A stretch of 64,000 bases of DNA, from contig NZ_JAPJDC010000001.1 in assembly GCF_026241855.1 (NCBI RefSeq), forward strand, positions 248,001 through 312,000, in the 5' to 3' direction. Under the pieces are notes generated by a model. The model had not been told where the DNA came from and made no database searches. It worked only from the letters and a program-made list of their open reading frames with translations. Position 1 is the stretch's first letter; each line of letters starts with the position of its first letter. The stretch comes from Curtobacterium flaccumfaciens pv. betae (lineage in GTDB: Bacteria > Actinomycetota > Actinomycetes > Actinomycetales > Microbacteriaceae). A program made the translations under genes and the position numbers. Of this stretch, positions 1-7,512 are shown piece after piece.

Positions 1-490
1 CCGACGGGTTGGCCGAGCTCGCGAAGGCGAACTTGCCGTGCTCGGTCCAGAGCTCGCGGGCGGCGAGCTCACCGGGGACGCCGAACTTGATGACGAAGCA
101 GGACGTTCCGCGGGTGTCCATCATGAGTTCGTCGGAGCCGTCCGTCGGCAGTGCCGCTCGACCCTCGTCGCTCCAGGGCAGGATGCACCCGAGCAGGATG
201 TCCTCGTCCCAGCACCGCTGGTACAGGGCGTCGATCTCGGGGGTGAGCTGCGCGATGCTCCGGAGCATCTCGAGCGAGCTCACGAGCACGACGCCCGGCT
301 TGTTGCGGTTGCGTTCCTTCGCGTCGAACTTCCGCTCCAGACCCGCGCGGTCCGAGGTCATCAGGATGTAGCCGACCTTGGTGGGGACCACCGCCAGGCC
401 GCCGTCGTGCAGCAGGGCGTCCACCGCGCTGCGCGGCACACCGCCGTCCCAGTGCACCCGGTTCATGCTGACCTGCGTGTCGTCGTTCAT
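1..490 (-). CDS. YrdC/Sua5-family protein, C-terminus cut by window edge
   Basis: The reading frame runs leftwards from an ATG at 490 and leaves the window still open, so only about 163 N-terminal codons are visible. Near the start it has a PTKVGYILMTSD segment, which matches the PT-[DE]T-x-YG nucleotide-binding strand of the YrdC fold. Its last visible residues are FASSANPSG, the SANxSG signature of that family. True TsaC/Sua5 proteins make threonylcarbamoyl-AMP for the t6A tRNA modification. This copy departs from the usual KRPxxxP motif (it reads RNRNKPGVVL), so a divergent paralogue with another role is possible. An 18-base palindrome lies just upstream of the start. Confidence 0.72.
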   Translation of the reverse strand, partial: MNDDTQVSMNRVHWDGGVPRSAVDALLHDGGLAVVPTKVGYILMTSDRAGLERKFDAKERNRNKPGVVLVSSLEMLRSIAQLTPEIDALYQRCWDEDILLGCILPWSDEGRAALPTDGSDELMMDTRGTSCFVIKFGVPGELAARELWTEHGKFAFASSANPS

Positions 491-513
491 GCCCGTCCTC
501 GTCCCGTTCTGGA

Positions 514-531
514 GTCAGACGATCGTCTGAC
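514..531. promoter_or_regulatory. 18-bp perfect palindrome, likely repressor operator
   Basis: GTCAGACGATCGTCTGAC is perfectly self-complementary and sits 24 bases upstream of the YrdC-like start. Its size and symmetry resemble TetR-type operators. No TetR gene is adjacent in the window, so the cognate regulator is unknown. Confidence 0.5.
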
Positions 532-620
532 AGCGGGAGCCTAGGGACGGCGTCTGAGTCGGACAAGGGCGTCGGCGCCGACCTGTGGGCCTTCTCCGGA
601 GGGTTCAGGCGGGCTCGCAG

Positions 621-654
621 CGAGCGAGCGAGCGAGCGAGCGAGCGAGCGAGCG
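621..654. repeat. CGAG tetranucleotide simple-sequence repeat
   Basis: About 8.5 uninterrupted copies of CGAG. It lies about 130 bases upstream of the YrdC-like start. Tracts like this are prone to slippage, but this one is intergenic, so any effect would be on promoter spacing or RNA structure rather than reading frame. Confidence 0.9.
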
Positions 655-703
655 AACGGCCGCGGCTGGCCGGTGCCGAGCTGTGCACAACCACTGAGCC
701 GTA

Positions 704-761
704 CACAACCAAAGTGCATCCGAGCCACGTGGTCGCGTGGTTCGAGGTCACTTTGGTTGTG
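704..761. repeat. 13-bp inverted repeat, possible terminator of the XRE gene
   Basis: CACAACCAAAGTG (704-716) is matched exactly by CACTTTGGTTGTG (749-761), with a 32-base loop that contains a further CCACG/CGTGG pair. It lies downstream of the leftward XRE gene. There is no U-tract, so its role as a terminator is uncertain. Confidence 0.6.
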
Positions 762-837
762 CGACGCCGCCGGACGCCGGCCGACGGACGCCGGACGCCG
801 GCCGACGGCCGGCCGCCCGACCGCCGCCGCCCCCGCC

Positions 838-1680
838 TCACTCCACCAACGACTGCGTCCCCACCACGATCGCCAGGGCCAGCCGCTCCGCGTCCACCGA
901 CCCGGGCTCGGCCGTGTACGCCAGGATCCGCAGGTCCTCCGGCCCGACGACCAGGGTGTCGCAGTCGAGCGTGATCCGCCCGACGTCCGGGTGGTCGATC
1001 ACCTTCCGGCGGGCGGTCTCGCCGAGCACGGTCGCGCCGGAGTCCCACAGCTCGACGAACCGCGGGCTCGCCGCCCGGAGGTCCCGCACGAGCTGCTGCA
1101 GCTGGCGGTCGAGCGGGTAGCGGGCCGCGGTCATCCGGAGCCCGGCCACCAGGTTCGCCTCGAAGGCCGCCTGCTCCTCGGGCGTGTGCACGGCTCGGCT
1201 GCCGGATCCCACCAGGTGCCGCCACGCGGTGTTCCGGTCGTTCCCGCGCAGCGCTCCGATCGGCCCCATCAGTGCGTCGTACGGGGCGTTGGCGACGAGC
1301 AGGTTCCCGGCCGCGTCGAGCACCGCGACGGGGGTGTCCGCCAGTCGGTCGAGCAGCCGCTGCACGCTCGGCGGGATCCGCGACGGCACCACGTCGGCAC
1401 CGGGGACCGCGTGCCCGGCGAGCCGGTAGAGCAGCTCGCGGTCGGCATCGGCGACCCGCAGCGACCGCGCGAGCGCCTCGACCACCTGGGCGGACGGCGA
1501 GGTCGCCCGCCCCTGCTCGAGCCGGGTCAGGTAGTCGGCCGAGATCCCCGCGAGGCCGGCCAGCTCCTCACGCCGCAGGCCGGTCGCGCGCCGACGCGGC
1601 CCGACGACCATGCCCGCCGCCTCGGGGGAGACATGGTCGCGCAGCCGCCGCAGGGTGTGCCCGAAGTCCGTGTCCGCCAT
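838..1680 (-). CDS. XRE-family regulator with MmyB-like ligand-binding domain
   Basis: 280 residues. A helix-turn-helix at about residues 36-57 (REELAGLAGISADYLTRLEQ) is followed, from about residue 115, by the conserved aromatic/acidic domain of MmyB-type regulators, a PAS-like domain thought to bind small lipophilic ligands. The usual length for this family is 260-290 residues. It is divergent from the SDR at 1782 with about 100 bases between starts, the standard arrangement for these regulators and the oxidoreductase they control. A CAGACT hexamer lies six bases before the ATG, so its mRNA is probably leaderless. The target and ligand cannot be read from the sequence. Confidence 0.88.
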   Translation of the reverse strand: MADTDFGHTLRRLRDHVSPEAAGMVVGPRRRATGLRREELAGLAGISADYLTRLEQGRATSPSAQVVEALARSLRVADADRELLYRLAGHAVPGADVVPSRIPPSVQRLLDRLADTPVAVLDAAGNLLVANAPYDALMGPIGALRGNDRNTAWRHLVGSGSRAVHTPEEQAAFEANLVAGLRMTAARYPLDRQLQQLVRDLRAASPRFVELWDSGATVLGETARRKVIDHPDVGRITLDCDTLVVGPEDLRILAYTAEPGSVDAERLALAIVVGTQSLVE

Positions 1681-1781
1681 GTCCCCAGTCTGCGCGCGAC
1701 GGGCGACCGGGTCCTGGCCCTGCCGGTCCTACGACAACGGGGCGACTCCCTGCGGTCGTCGCCGAGCGTGACGCTGGACCC

Positions 1782-2465
1782 ATGACAACGACACTCATCA
1801 CCGGGGCCACCCGCGGCCTCGGCAAGGAAACCGCCCGACAGCTCGTCGAGGCGGGCCACACCGTCTGGATCGGGGCCCGGGACGCCGACCAGGGCGCAGC
1901 GGTCGCCGCCGAGATCGGCGCCCGCTCCGTCCAGCTCGACGTCTGCGACGACGACTCGGTCGCCGCGGCCTTCGCCCACGTCGACGCGAACGGCGGACTC
2001 GACGTGCTGGTCAACAACGCCGGCATCGCCGTCTGGGGGCAGAGCGGGCCGGACGCACTCGCCGTCTTCGACACGAACGCCGTCGGCACCATCCGCGCGA
2101 CCGAGGCCGCGCTGCCGCTCCTGCGTCGCTCCGCGAACCCGATCGTGGTGAACCTGTCGAGCGCGCTCGGCTCCTTCACCGCCACCCACGACCCGTCGAA
2201 GCCCGCGTTCACCGTGCCGCCCGTGGTCTACGGCGCATCCAAGGCCGCCGTCTCCATGCTGACGGTGCAGTACGCACGCGTCGTGCCCGAGGTGCACTTC
2301 GTCGCGATCGAGCCCGGCTACACGGCCACCGAGTTCGGTGGCATGCCGAACCCGCACGGTCGCCCCGTCGAGGTCAGCGCCGCGACGATCGCGGCCGCCG
2401 CGAGCGCGGGCCCGGAGGCCCCCACCGGCGTGTTCCTGGAGGACGGCCAGACGCTCGGGTGGTGA
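1782..2465 (+). CDS. SDR-family NAD(P)-dependent oxidoreductase
   Basis: 227 residues with a single Rossmann domain. It has the glycine-rich cofactor motif TGATRGLG (residues 7-14), NNAG (78-81), a serine pair near 126-127 and the catalytic Y150xxxK154. It is short for a classical SDR (usually about 250), and the C-terminal region is compact. The ATG at 1782 puts the cofactor motif at the expected position; the longer open frame upstream is antisense to the regulator. It is probably controlled by the divergent XRE regulator. The substrate is unknown; relatives act on carbonyl compounds. A strong palindrome directly downstream terminates it against the convergent poxB. Confidence 0.88.
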   Translation: MTTTLITGATRGLGKETARQLVEAGHTVWIGARDADQGAAVAAEIGARSVQLDVCDDDSVAAAFAHVDANGGLDVLVNNAGIAVWGQSGPDALAVFDTNAVGTIRATEAALPLLRRSANPIVVNLSSALGSFTATHDPSKPAFTVPPVVYGASKAAVSMLTVQYARVVPEVHFVAIEPGYTATEFGGMPNPHGRPVEVSAATIAAAASAGPEAPTGVFLEDGQTLGW

Positions 2466-2471
2466 CGTCGT

Positions 2472-2519
2472 GACGGCCTGGAGGCCCGTGGCGGCGCCGC
2501 CACGGGCCTCCAGGCCGTC
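2472..2519. terminator. 48-bp perfect palindrome, bidirectional terminator
   Basis: Two 24-base arms with no loop excess, core GGAGGCCCGTGGCGGC and its complement, between the convergent SDR and poxB genes. It belongs to a family of related palindromes that recurs at 12187, 29036, 42917 and, as a variant, at 39383 and 62498. Confidence 0.8.
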
Positions 2520-2531
2520 GTCCGCTCGCGT

Positions 2532-4256
2532 CTACAGCAGCTGGCGCGCGTTGGTGGACGCGAGGTCCAGCAGCTCGTCGCCGCGACCCGACAGCACCGT
2601 GCGGATGGCGTAGAGCGTGAAGCCCTTCGCCTGCTCGAGCGTGACCGCCGGGGGCATGGAGAGCTCCTGGCGGTTCGCGCGGACCGACACGAGTGCGGGG
2701 CCGTCGTGCGCGAGCGCGGCGGCCATCGCGTCCTCGAAGTCGTCGGACACGTCGACGTGGAACCCCTTGATGCCGATCGCCTCGGCGACGGCGGCGAAGT
2801 CCGGGTTCTGCAGCTCGGTGCCGTAGTTCACGAAGCCGGCGGCCTTCATCTCGAGCTCGACGAAGTTGAGCGACGAGTTGTCGAACACGACGATCTTCAC
2901 CGGCAGCTTGTTCTGCACGATCGTGATGAGCTCACCGAGGAGCATCGTCAGCCCGCCGTCACCGGCCAGGGCGATCACCTGCCGGTCCGGGAACGCCGTC
3001 TGCGCACCGATCGCCTGCGGGACGGCGTTCGCCATCGTGCCGTGCACGAACGAGCCGATCAGCCGGCGCTTGCCGTTCATGGTGAGGTAGCGCGAGGCCC
3101 AGACGACGGGGGAGCCGACGTCGGGGATGAACACGGCGTCCTCGGCGGCGAGCCGGTCGAGCACCCGGGCGACGTACTGCGGGTGCAGCGGCTTCTTCCT
3201 GCCGGCCGGCACCGCCAGGTCGTCGAGCTTCTCGCGGGTCTTGCGGTAGTGCCGCAGCGAGTCCTCCAGGTGCTTCGTCGGGTGCGAGCCGGTCAGCAGC
3301 GGGATGAGGGCGAGGGCGGTGTCCTTGACGGTGCCGACCAGCCCGATGTCGACGGGGTGCCGTCGGCCGAGCTGCGAGCCGCGGATGTCGACCTGCACGT
3401 GCTTCGCCTTGGCCGGGAAGAACTGCTGGTACGGGAAGTCCGTTCCGAGCATGAGCACGACGTCGGCGTCCTCCATGGCGCGGTACCCGGAGGCGAAGCC
3501 GAGCAGCCCCGTCATGCCGACGTCGTACGGGTTGTCGTACTCGATGTACTCCTTGCCGCGCAGCGCGTGCACGATCGGGGCCTGCAGCCGCTCGGCCAGG
3601 GCGACGACCTCGTCGTGGGCGTCCGCGACGCCGGCTCCGGCCAGGATCGTGATCCGGTCGGCACCGTTCAGCAGGTCGGCGGTGCGCTGCAGCTCGGTCT
3701 CGCTCGGCACGATGCGCGGGGTGGCCCGCTCGATGCGGGTGGCGCGGTCGTCCTTCGCCTCGGCGAGCAGGACGTCGCCGGGGATCACGAGCACCGCGAC
3801 GCCGCGCTTCTCGATCGCCTCACGCATGGCGATCTCGAGCAGGCGGGGCATCTGGACGGGGTCGGCGACGTACTCGACGTAGACGGAGCACTCGCGAAAC
3901 AGCTCCTGCGGGTGTGTCTCCTGGAAGTAGCCGGAGCCGATCTCCGCCGTGGGGATGTGCGCGGCGATCGCCAGCACCGGCACCCGCGAACGGTTCGCGT
4001 CGTACAGGCCGTTGATCAGGTGCAGGTTGCCGGGCCCGCAGCTGCCGGCGCAGACGGTCAGGTCACCGGTCAGGGCGGCCTCGGCGGAGGCGGCGAACGC
4101 GGCCGCTTCCTCGTGACGGACGTGCTCCCACCGCATCGTGCCGTCCTTGCGCAGGGCGTCGGTGAAGCCGTTCAGGGAGTCCCCGGGCAGGCCGTAGACC
4201 CGGTGGATGTCGTTGGCGCGGAGGGTGGCGACGATGTTCTCGGCAACGGTTGGCAT
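2532..4256 (-). CDS. poxB: pyruvate oxidase/dehydrogenase (quinone), TPP-dependent
   Basis: 574 residues, the usual length of PoxB. The N-terminal TPP domain begins VAENIVATLRANDIHRVYGL and carries the activating glutamate in RHEEAAAF (about residue 50). A central FAD-binding domain follows, then a C-terminal TPP domain with GDGGLTML...N (the Mg/diphosphate motif). PoxB converts pyruvate to acetate and CO2 and passes electrons to membrane quinones, active mainly in stationary phase. The hydrophobic C-terminal lipid-binding tail of the E. coli enzyme is not obvious here, so membrane docking may differ. It is divergent from the PAP2 gene, with a palindromic terminator at its 3' end. Confidence 0.9.
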   Translation of the reverse strand: MPTVAENIVATLRANDIHRVYGLPGDSLNGFTDALRKDGTMRWEHVRHEEAAAFAASAEAALTGDLTVCAGSCGPGNLHLINGLYDANRSRVPVLAIAAHIPTAEIGSGYFQETHPQELFRECSVYVEYVADPVQMPRLLEIAMREAIEKRGVAVLVIPGDVLLAEAKDDRATRIERATPRIVPSETELQRTADLLNGADRITILAGAGVADAHDEVVALAERLQAPIVHALRGKEYIEYDNPYDVGMTGLLGFASGYRAMEDADVVLMLGTDFPYQQFFPAKAKHVQVDIRGSQLGRRHPVDIGLVGTVKDTALALIPLLTGSHPTKHLEDSLRHYRKTREKLDDLAVPAGRKKPLHPQYVARVLDRLAAEDAVFIPDVGSPVVWASRYLTMNGKRRLIGSFVHGTMANAVPQAIGAQTAFPDRQVIALAGDGGLTMLLGELITIVQNKLPVKIVVFDNSSLNFVELEMKAAGFVNYGTELQNPDFAAVAEAIGIKGFHVDVSDDFEDAMAAALAHDGPALVSVRANRQELSMPPAVTLEQAKGFTLYAIRTVLSGRGDELLDLASTNARQLL

Positions 4257-4354
4257 GTGCCCTGTCTACTCGCGACCGCTGCGCTGAACGCTTTCGGAGT
4301 TTTGTGAGGCTCACTCGCCCTGGGATGCCGGGGTCGTGCTGCGACGATGGCGGG

Positions 4355-5062
4355 ATGACCGACGACGCGCCGCTCCTCCGTCCCCGCCGACGGGAGCCCG
4401 CCGCGTACGGGATCCTCGAGCGCTCGCCGTACCCGCTCGTCTCGGTGGCGATCGCCGTCATCGCGGTCGTCGTCATCACCATCGTCGGGTTCACCCTCGG
4501 CACCGTGGACCTCGGGCTGTCCAAGGCCCTCAACGCGCTGCACACCGGGTTCATCGGGGCGTTCAGCACGGCGGTCTACCACGTGATCAGTCCGGCACCG
4601 GCGATCGGGATCACGGTCGTCGTCGTCGCCGTGATCTGGTGGCGCACGCGAGACCTGCGACCGGCCCTGGCGTTCGGCGGCACCATCGCGATCACCTGGG
4701 TGCCGTCCGCGATCGTGAAGGAGATCGTGCACCGCGCCCGGCCCGACGTCGCCGTGCTGCCGCACCCGTTCCCCGTGCAGCCCGACCCCGGGTACCCGAG
4801 TGGGCACACGGTCTACATCACGGCGTTCGTGGTCGCCCTGATCTGGTTGCTCCGCGAGACCCGGTGGCACCGGCTCGCCCTGACGCTCGGGGTCGTGGCC
4901 ATCGTGATCGTGTTCGTCGCGGTGTCGATCGACGCGGTCCACTACCCGACCGACGCCGCTGCCTCGATCCTGTGGGCGCTCGCCGTGGCGCCGGGGGTGC
5001 GCGTGGTGTGGGTCGACTGGCTCATGCCGCGGGTGCCGTTCCTGCGGCCGGGGCGGGGCTGA
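4355..5062 (+). CDS. PAP2-superfamily membrane phosphatase
   Basis: 235 residues with five to six membrane helices. Motif C1 is KEIVHRARP (residues 122-130) and C2 is YPSGHT (147-152). C3 has the catalytic H196 and D200 (VHYPTD), but the conserved SR seven and six residues before that histidine is replaced by A and V. The family hydrolyses lipid or polyprenyl phosphates such as phosphatidate or undecaprenyl pyrophosphate at the membrane. Loss of the C3 arginine, a phosphate ligand, could weaken catalysis. The start at 4355 was chosen because it begins just before the first helix and leaves room for a promoter divergent from poxB. Confidence 0.85.
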   Translation: MTDDAPLLRPRRREPAAYGILERSPYPLVSVAIAVIAVVVITIVGFTLGTVDLGLSKALNALHTGFIGAFSTAVYHVISPAPAIGITVVVVAVIWWRTRDLRPALAFGGTIAITWVPSAIVKEIVHRARPDVAVLPHPFPVQPDPGYPSGHTVYITAFVVALIWLLRETRWHRLALTLGVVAIVIVFVAVSIDAVHYPTDAAASILWALAVAPGVRVVWVDWLMPRVPFLRPGRG

Positions 5063-5069
5063 CGCCGGG

Positions 5070-5125
5070 CGGTTTGGGCTGGGCTGGGGCCTGGGGCTGG
5101 GGCTGGGGCCTGGGGCTGGGGCGGT
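5070..5125 (+). repeat. G-rich TGGGGC tandem tract
   Basis: Immediately after the PAP2 stop the + strand carries about ten runs of three or four G spaced by one to three bases, based on a degenerate TGGGGC unit. The spacing fits G-quadruplex formation on the mRNA or coding strand. Confidence 0.75.
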
Positions 5126-5146
5126 TGATGGTGGTCTGGTCGACGC

Positions 5147-5190
5147 GGAACGACACTGTCGATGTCGTACGACGTCGACAGTGTCGTTCC
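5147..5190. terminator. 44-bp near-perfect palindrome between convergent genes
   Basis: GGAACGACACTGTCGA (5147-5162) pairs with TCGACAGTGTCGTTCC (5175-5190), and the centre GTCGTACGAC is also palindromic. It lies between the ends of the PAP2 and MFS genes. A direct repeat CGTTCCGGGTCAGCG follows at 5185 and 5208, reaching the MFS stop codon. Confidence 0.7.
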
Positions 5191-5216
5191 GGGTCAGCGA
5201 GCGGCGCCGTTCCGGG

Positions 5217-6461
5217 TCAGCGGAGCGTGCTGGTCCGGCCCCGCGCCGCGAGCAGTGCCACGACGGCCACCACGGCGGCGGCGAGCATCACGATCGCCAG
5301 CGGCGCCGCGGTGTCCGAGCCGCCGATGCTGACGAGCGGGGACACGAGCGCCGCGAGCCCGAACTGCAGGGCACCGAGCACGGCCGAGGCGCTGCCGGCG
5401 GCCGACGGCACGGCACCGAGGGCGAGTGCCGTGGCGTTGCCGAGCACCAGACCGAGCGAACCGACCGCGGTGAACAGCGGCACGGCGAGCCAGATGACCG
5501 GCGCCCCGGAGACGACGAGCAGCGCGAACGCCACGGTCGACGCGAGCACCAGCACGATGCCGAGCGACAGCACGCCCGTGACCGAACGGGTCGCGGTGAG
5601 CTTGGCGGACAGGATGCTGACGCCCATCAGCGCCAGGGCGTTCAGCCCGAAGGCCAGGCCGTAGCCGACCGTGCCGAAGCCGATCATGTCCTGGTACAGG
5701 AACGGCGACGCGGAGATGTAGGCCATCATCACGGCGAACGCGAAGCCGAACACCGCGGTGTAGCCGAGGAACGTGCGGGAGCGCAGGGCACGCAGGGCCG
5801 AGCCCGAGCCACGACGTTCCTCGCGCAGCGCGTCGCGGTGTTCCTTCAGGTGGGTCTCGCGGATCACGGCGAGGACCGCGATGAGCATGATGACCGACAG
5901 GCCGAGCACGATCGAGAGCAGGCCGCGCCAGCCGATCGGGCCGGTGAGCAGGCCGCCGAGCAGCGGTGCGACGACCGGGGCGACCCCGCCGACGATCATC
6001 ATGAGCGAGAACGCGCGGGCGGCGGACTTGCCGGTCGCCAGGTCGGAGATGACCGCACGGCTGATCACCATGCCGGCCGCACCGCCGAGGCCCTGCAGCA
6101 GGCGGGCCGCGATGAGCACGCCGATGTTCGGCGCGAGCACCGCGGCGATGCTGGCGAGCACGCACACCGCGGCACCGGCGATGAGCGGCGGCACGCGGCC
6201 GAACCGGTCGGACAGCGGACCGAACACGAGCTGGCCCGCGGTCACGCCCACCAGGAACGCGGTGAGGGTGAGCTGGACGGCGGTGGCGCTCGCCCCGAGC
6301 TCGGAGGTCATCTGCGGGAACGCCGGCAGGTACAGGTCGGTGGCGAAGGGGGCGACGGCACTGAGCAGGCCGAGCACCAGGAGCAGCGCGGTCGTGATGC
6401 CCTGCTGCTTGGTCGTGGGTGTCGCGATCGTCGCGCGGATGGTTCCGGTGTCCGTGGTCAT
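5217..6461 (-). CDS. Bcr/CflA-family drug efflux MFS transporter
   Basis: 414 residues with 12 predicted membrane helices. The PLSDRFGRVPPL stretch after helix 2 is the MFS loop motif, and the N-terminal PFATDLYLPAFPQM segment is typical of the Bcr/CflA group (bicyclomycin, chloramphenicol, sulfathiazole exporters, drug/proton antiport). The frame is open further upstream, but the ATG at 6461 was chosen: it starts 23 residues before the first helix and leaves the divergent MarR promoter intact. Its start region overlaps an inverted repeat that is probably the MarR operator. The exported drug is not predictable. Confidence 0.88.
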   Translation of the reverse strand: MTTDTGTIRATIATPTTKQQGITTALLLVLGLLSAVAPFATDLYLPAFPQMTSELGASATAVQLTLTAFLVGVTAGQLVFGPLSDRFGRVPPLIAGAAVCVLASIAAVLAPNIGVLIAARLLQGLGGAAGMVISRAVISDLATGKSAARAFSLMMIVGGVAPVVAPLLGGLLTGPIGWRGLLSIVLGLSVIMLIAVLAVIRETHLKEHRDALREERRGSGSALRALRSRTFLGYTAVFGFAFAVMMAYISASPFLYQDMIGFGTVGYGLAFGLNALALMGVSILSAKLTATRSVTGVLSLGIVLVLASTVAFALLVVSGAPVIWLAVPLFTAVGSLGLVLGNATALALGAVPSAAGSASAVLGALQFGLAALVSPLVSIGGSDTAAPLAIVMLAAAVVAVVALLAARGRTSTLR

Positions 6462-6462
6462 T

Positions 6463-6478
6463 GTTATGAAAGCATAAC
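6463..6478. promoter_or_regulatory. GTTATG-N4-CATAAC operator between MFS and MarR genes
   Basis: A symmetric site in the 46-base divergent spacer, overlapping a TATGCT -10 box that reads toward the exporter. Position and symmetry fit an autorepressing MarR dimer that controls both genes. Confidence 0.65.
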
Positions 6479-6495
6479 TCATTGCCGGAGATCGG

Positions 6496-6501
6496 TACAG
6501 T
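6496..6501 (+). promoter_or_regulatory. -10 box TACAGT, leaderless start of MarR gene
   Basis: The hexamer ends six bases before the ATG at 6508, so the transcript should begin at or next to the start codon. Confidence 0.55.
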
Positions 6502-6507
6502 ACGGTC

Positions 6508-6948
6508 ATGCACTCCGCCGTGTCCGACCACGTCCTCGCCGAGTTCGCGGACGTCCTGCTCCGGATCGCGCGTGACATCGACCCACACGGCTCCGAGACC
6601 CTCGACATCGTGCCGCTGACCGGAACCGAAGCGCTCGTGATGCGCTGGATCAACCGCAACCCCGGCACCTCGCCCAGTGCCACCGCCGAGGCGACCGCCC
6701 TGCAGCGCAGCAACCTCAGCGTCGCACTCCGGTCGCTCGTGGCGAAGGGCATGGTCGAGCGGCGCCAGGACCCGGCGGACGCCCGGACCGTGCAGCTGCA
6801 CTCGACCGCCCTGGCCCAGGAGAGCGTGGACCGGCTCTACCGGCACTGGTCCGGCAAGCTCCGGACGGCCCTCGGCGGCGACGAACGGGGTGCGGTCGAG
6901 GCGCTGGAGCTGCTGCAGCGGATCGACGACGGGCTCCGCGCGGGCTAG
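6508..6948 (+). CDS. MarR-family transcriptional regulator
   Basis: 146 residues with the winged-helix MarR fold: an N-terminal dimer helix (VLAEFADVLLRIARDI), recognition helix region ATALQRSNLSVALRSLVAKG, and the wing with ERRQDPADARTVQL, the DxR signature of the family. It is divergent from the drug exporter at 6461 and almost certainly represses it, releasing DNA when a phenolic or drug ligand binds. The promoter appears leaderless. The last four bases of the gene overlap the end of the convergent soxR gene, so the two 3' ends share a stop region. Confidence 0.9.
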   Translation: MHSAVSDHVLAEFADVLLRIARDIDPHGSETLDIVPLTGTEALVMRWINRNPGTSPSATAEATALQRSNLSVALRSLVAKGMVERRQDPADARTVQLHSTALAQESVDRLYRHWSGKLRTALGGDERGAVEALELLQRIDDGLRAG

Positions 6949-7499
6949 GCGACAGCGTCCTCGGCGGCGGCGGCGGCGGCAGCGGCGGCTGCGTCGTTGT
7001 CGGCGGCGGTGGCGGTGGCATCGTCCGCCGCCTCGTCCTGGATCGGCAGCAGGCGACGCGCGCCGTGCCCCTCGTCGCCCAGGGTGTCGCCCGGGTTCAC
7101 GACCGAACACGCTCCGAGCGAGACGCACCCGCAGCCGATGCACTGCGTCATCTCCTGCTGCAGGCGCTCGAGCTCGAGCTGGCGGGCCCGCAGCCGTGCG
7201 CGCCACCGTTCGTTCAACCGGTTCCAGTCGCGCAGCGAGGGCATGCGGTCGGCGGGCAGCGCCTCGAACTGCTCGGCGACCTCGCTCAGCGGGATGCCGA
7301 GGCGTTTGGCCACCTGGATGATCGCGATCCGCCGTTCGACGTGCCGCGGGTACATCCGCGTCCCGCCGTCGGTGCGCTCCGGGTGGATCAGGCCCTTGCG
7401 CTCGTAGAAGTGCAGGGCCGAGGCGGCGACGCCCGTGCGGCGGACGATCTCGCCGATGGGCAGCAGGTCGGTCGGCCGCGGTGCCTGGATCTCGACCAT
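6945..7499 (-). CDS. soxR: redox-sensing MerR-family regulator SoxR
   Basis: 184 residues. An N-terminal MerR helix-turn-helix (LPIGEIVRRTGVAASALHFYERKGLI) is followed by a dimerisation helix and the [2Fe-2S] ligand motif C120xxC123xC125xxxxxC131, identical in spacing to SoxR. SoxR is activated when the cluster is oxidised by redox-cycling compounds. In actinobacteria it usually controls exporters and oxidoreductases rather than soxS; no target is obvious next to it. After residue 160 comes an alanine/aspartate-rich tail including about ten consecutive alanines, encoded by a GCC/GCG repeat, which is atypical and probably disordered. It overlaps the convergent MarR gene by four bases. Confidence 0.92.
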   Translation of the reverse strand: MVEIQAPRPTDLLPIGEIVRRTGVAASALHFYERKGLIHPERTDGGTRMYPRHVERRIAIIQVAKRLGIPLSEVAEQFEALPADRMPSLRDWNRLNERWRARLRARQLELERLQQEMTQCIGCGCVSLGACSVVNPGDTLGDEGHGARRLLPIQDEAADDATATAADNDAAAAAAAAAAEDAVA

Positions 7500-7506
7500 G
7501 GTGGAG

Positions 7507-7512
7507 ATCCTA
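7507..7512 (-). promoter_or_regulatory. -10 box TAGGAT, leaderless start of soxR
   Basis: The hexamer lies seven bases before the soxR ATG and overlaps the stop codon of the upstream YdcF-type gene, so soxR can be transcribed independently of it. Confidence 0.5.

Larger units (their letters stand above)
541..837. other. gene-free spacer with simple repeat and hairpin
   Basis: This spacer lies between two leftward genes. It holds a tetranucleotide tract (621-654), a long inverted repeat (704-761) and a GC-only stretch built from repeated CGGACGCCGG/CCGACGG words (770-830). I see no plausible gene in either strand. Confidence 0.6.
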
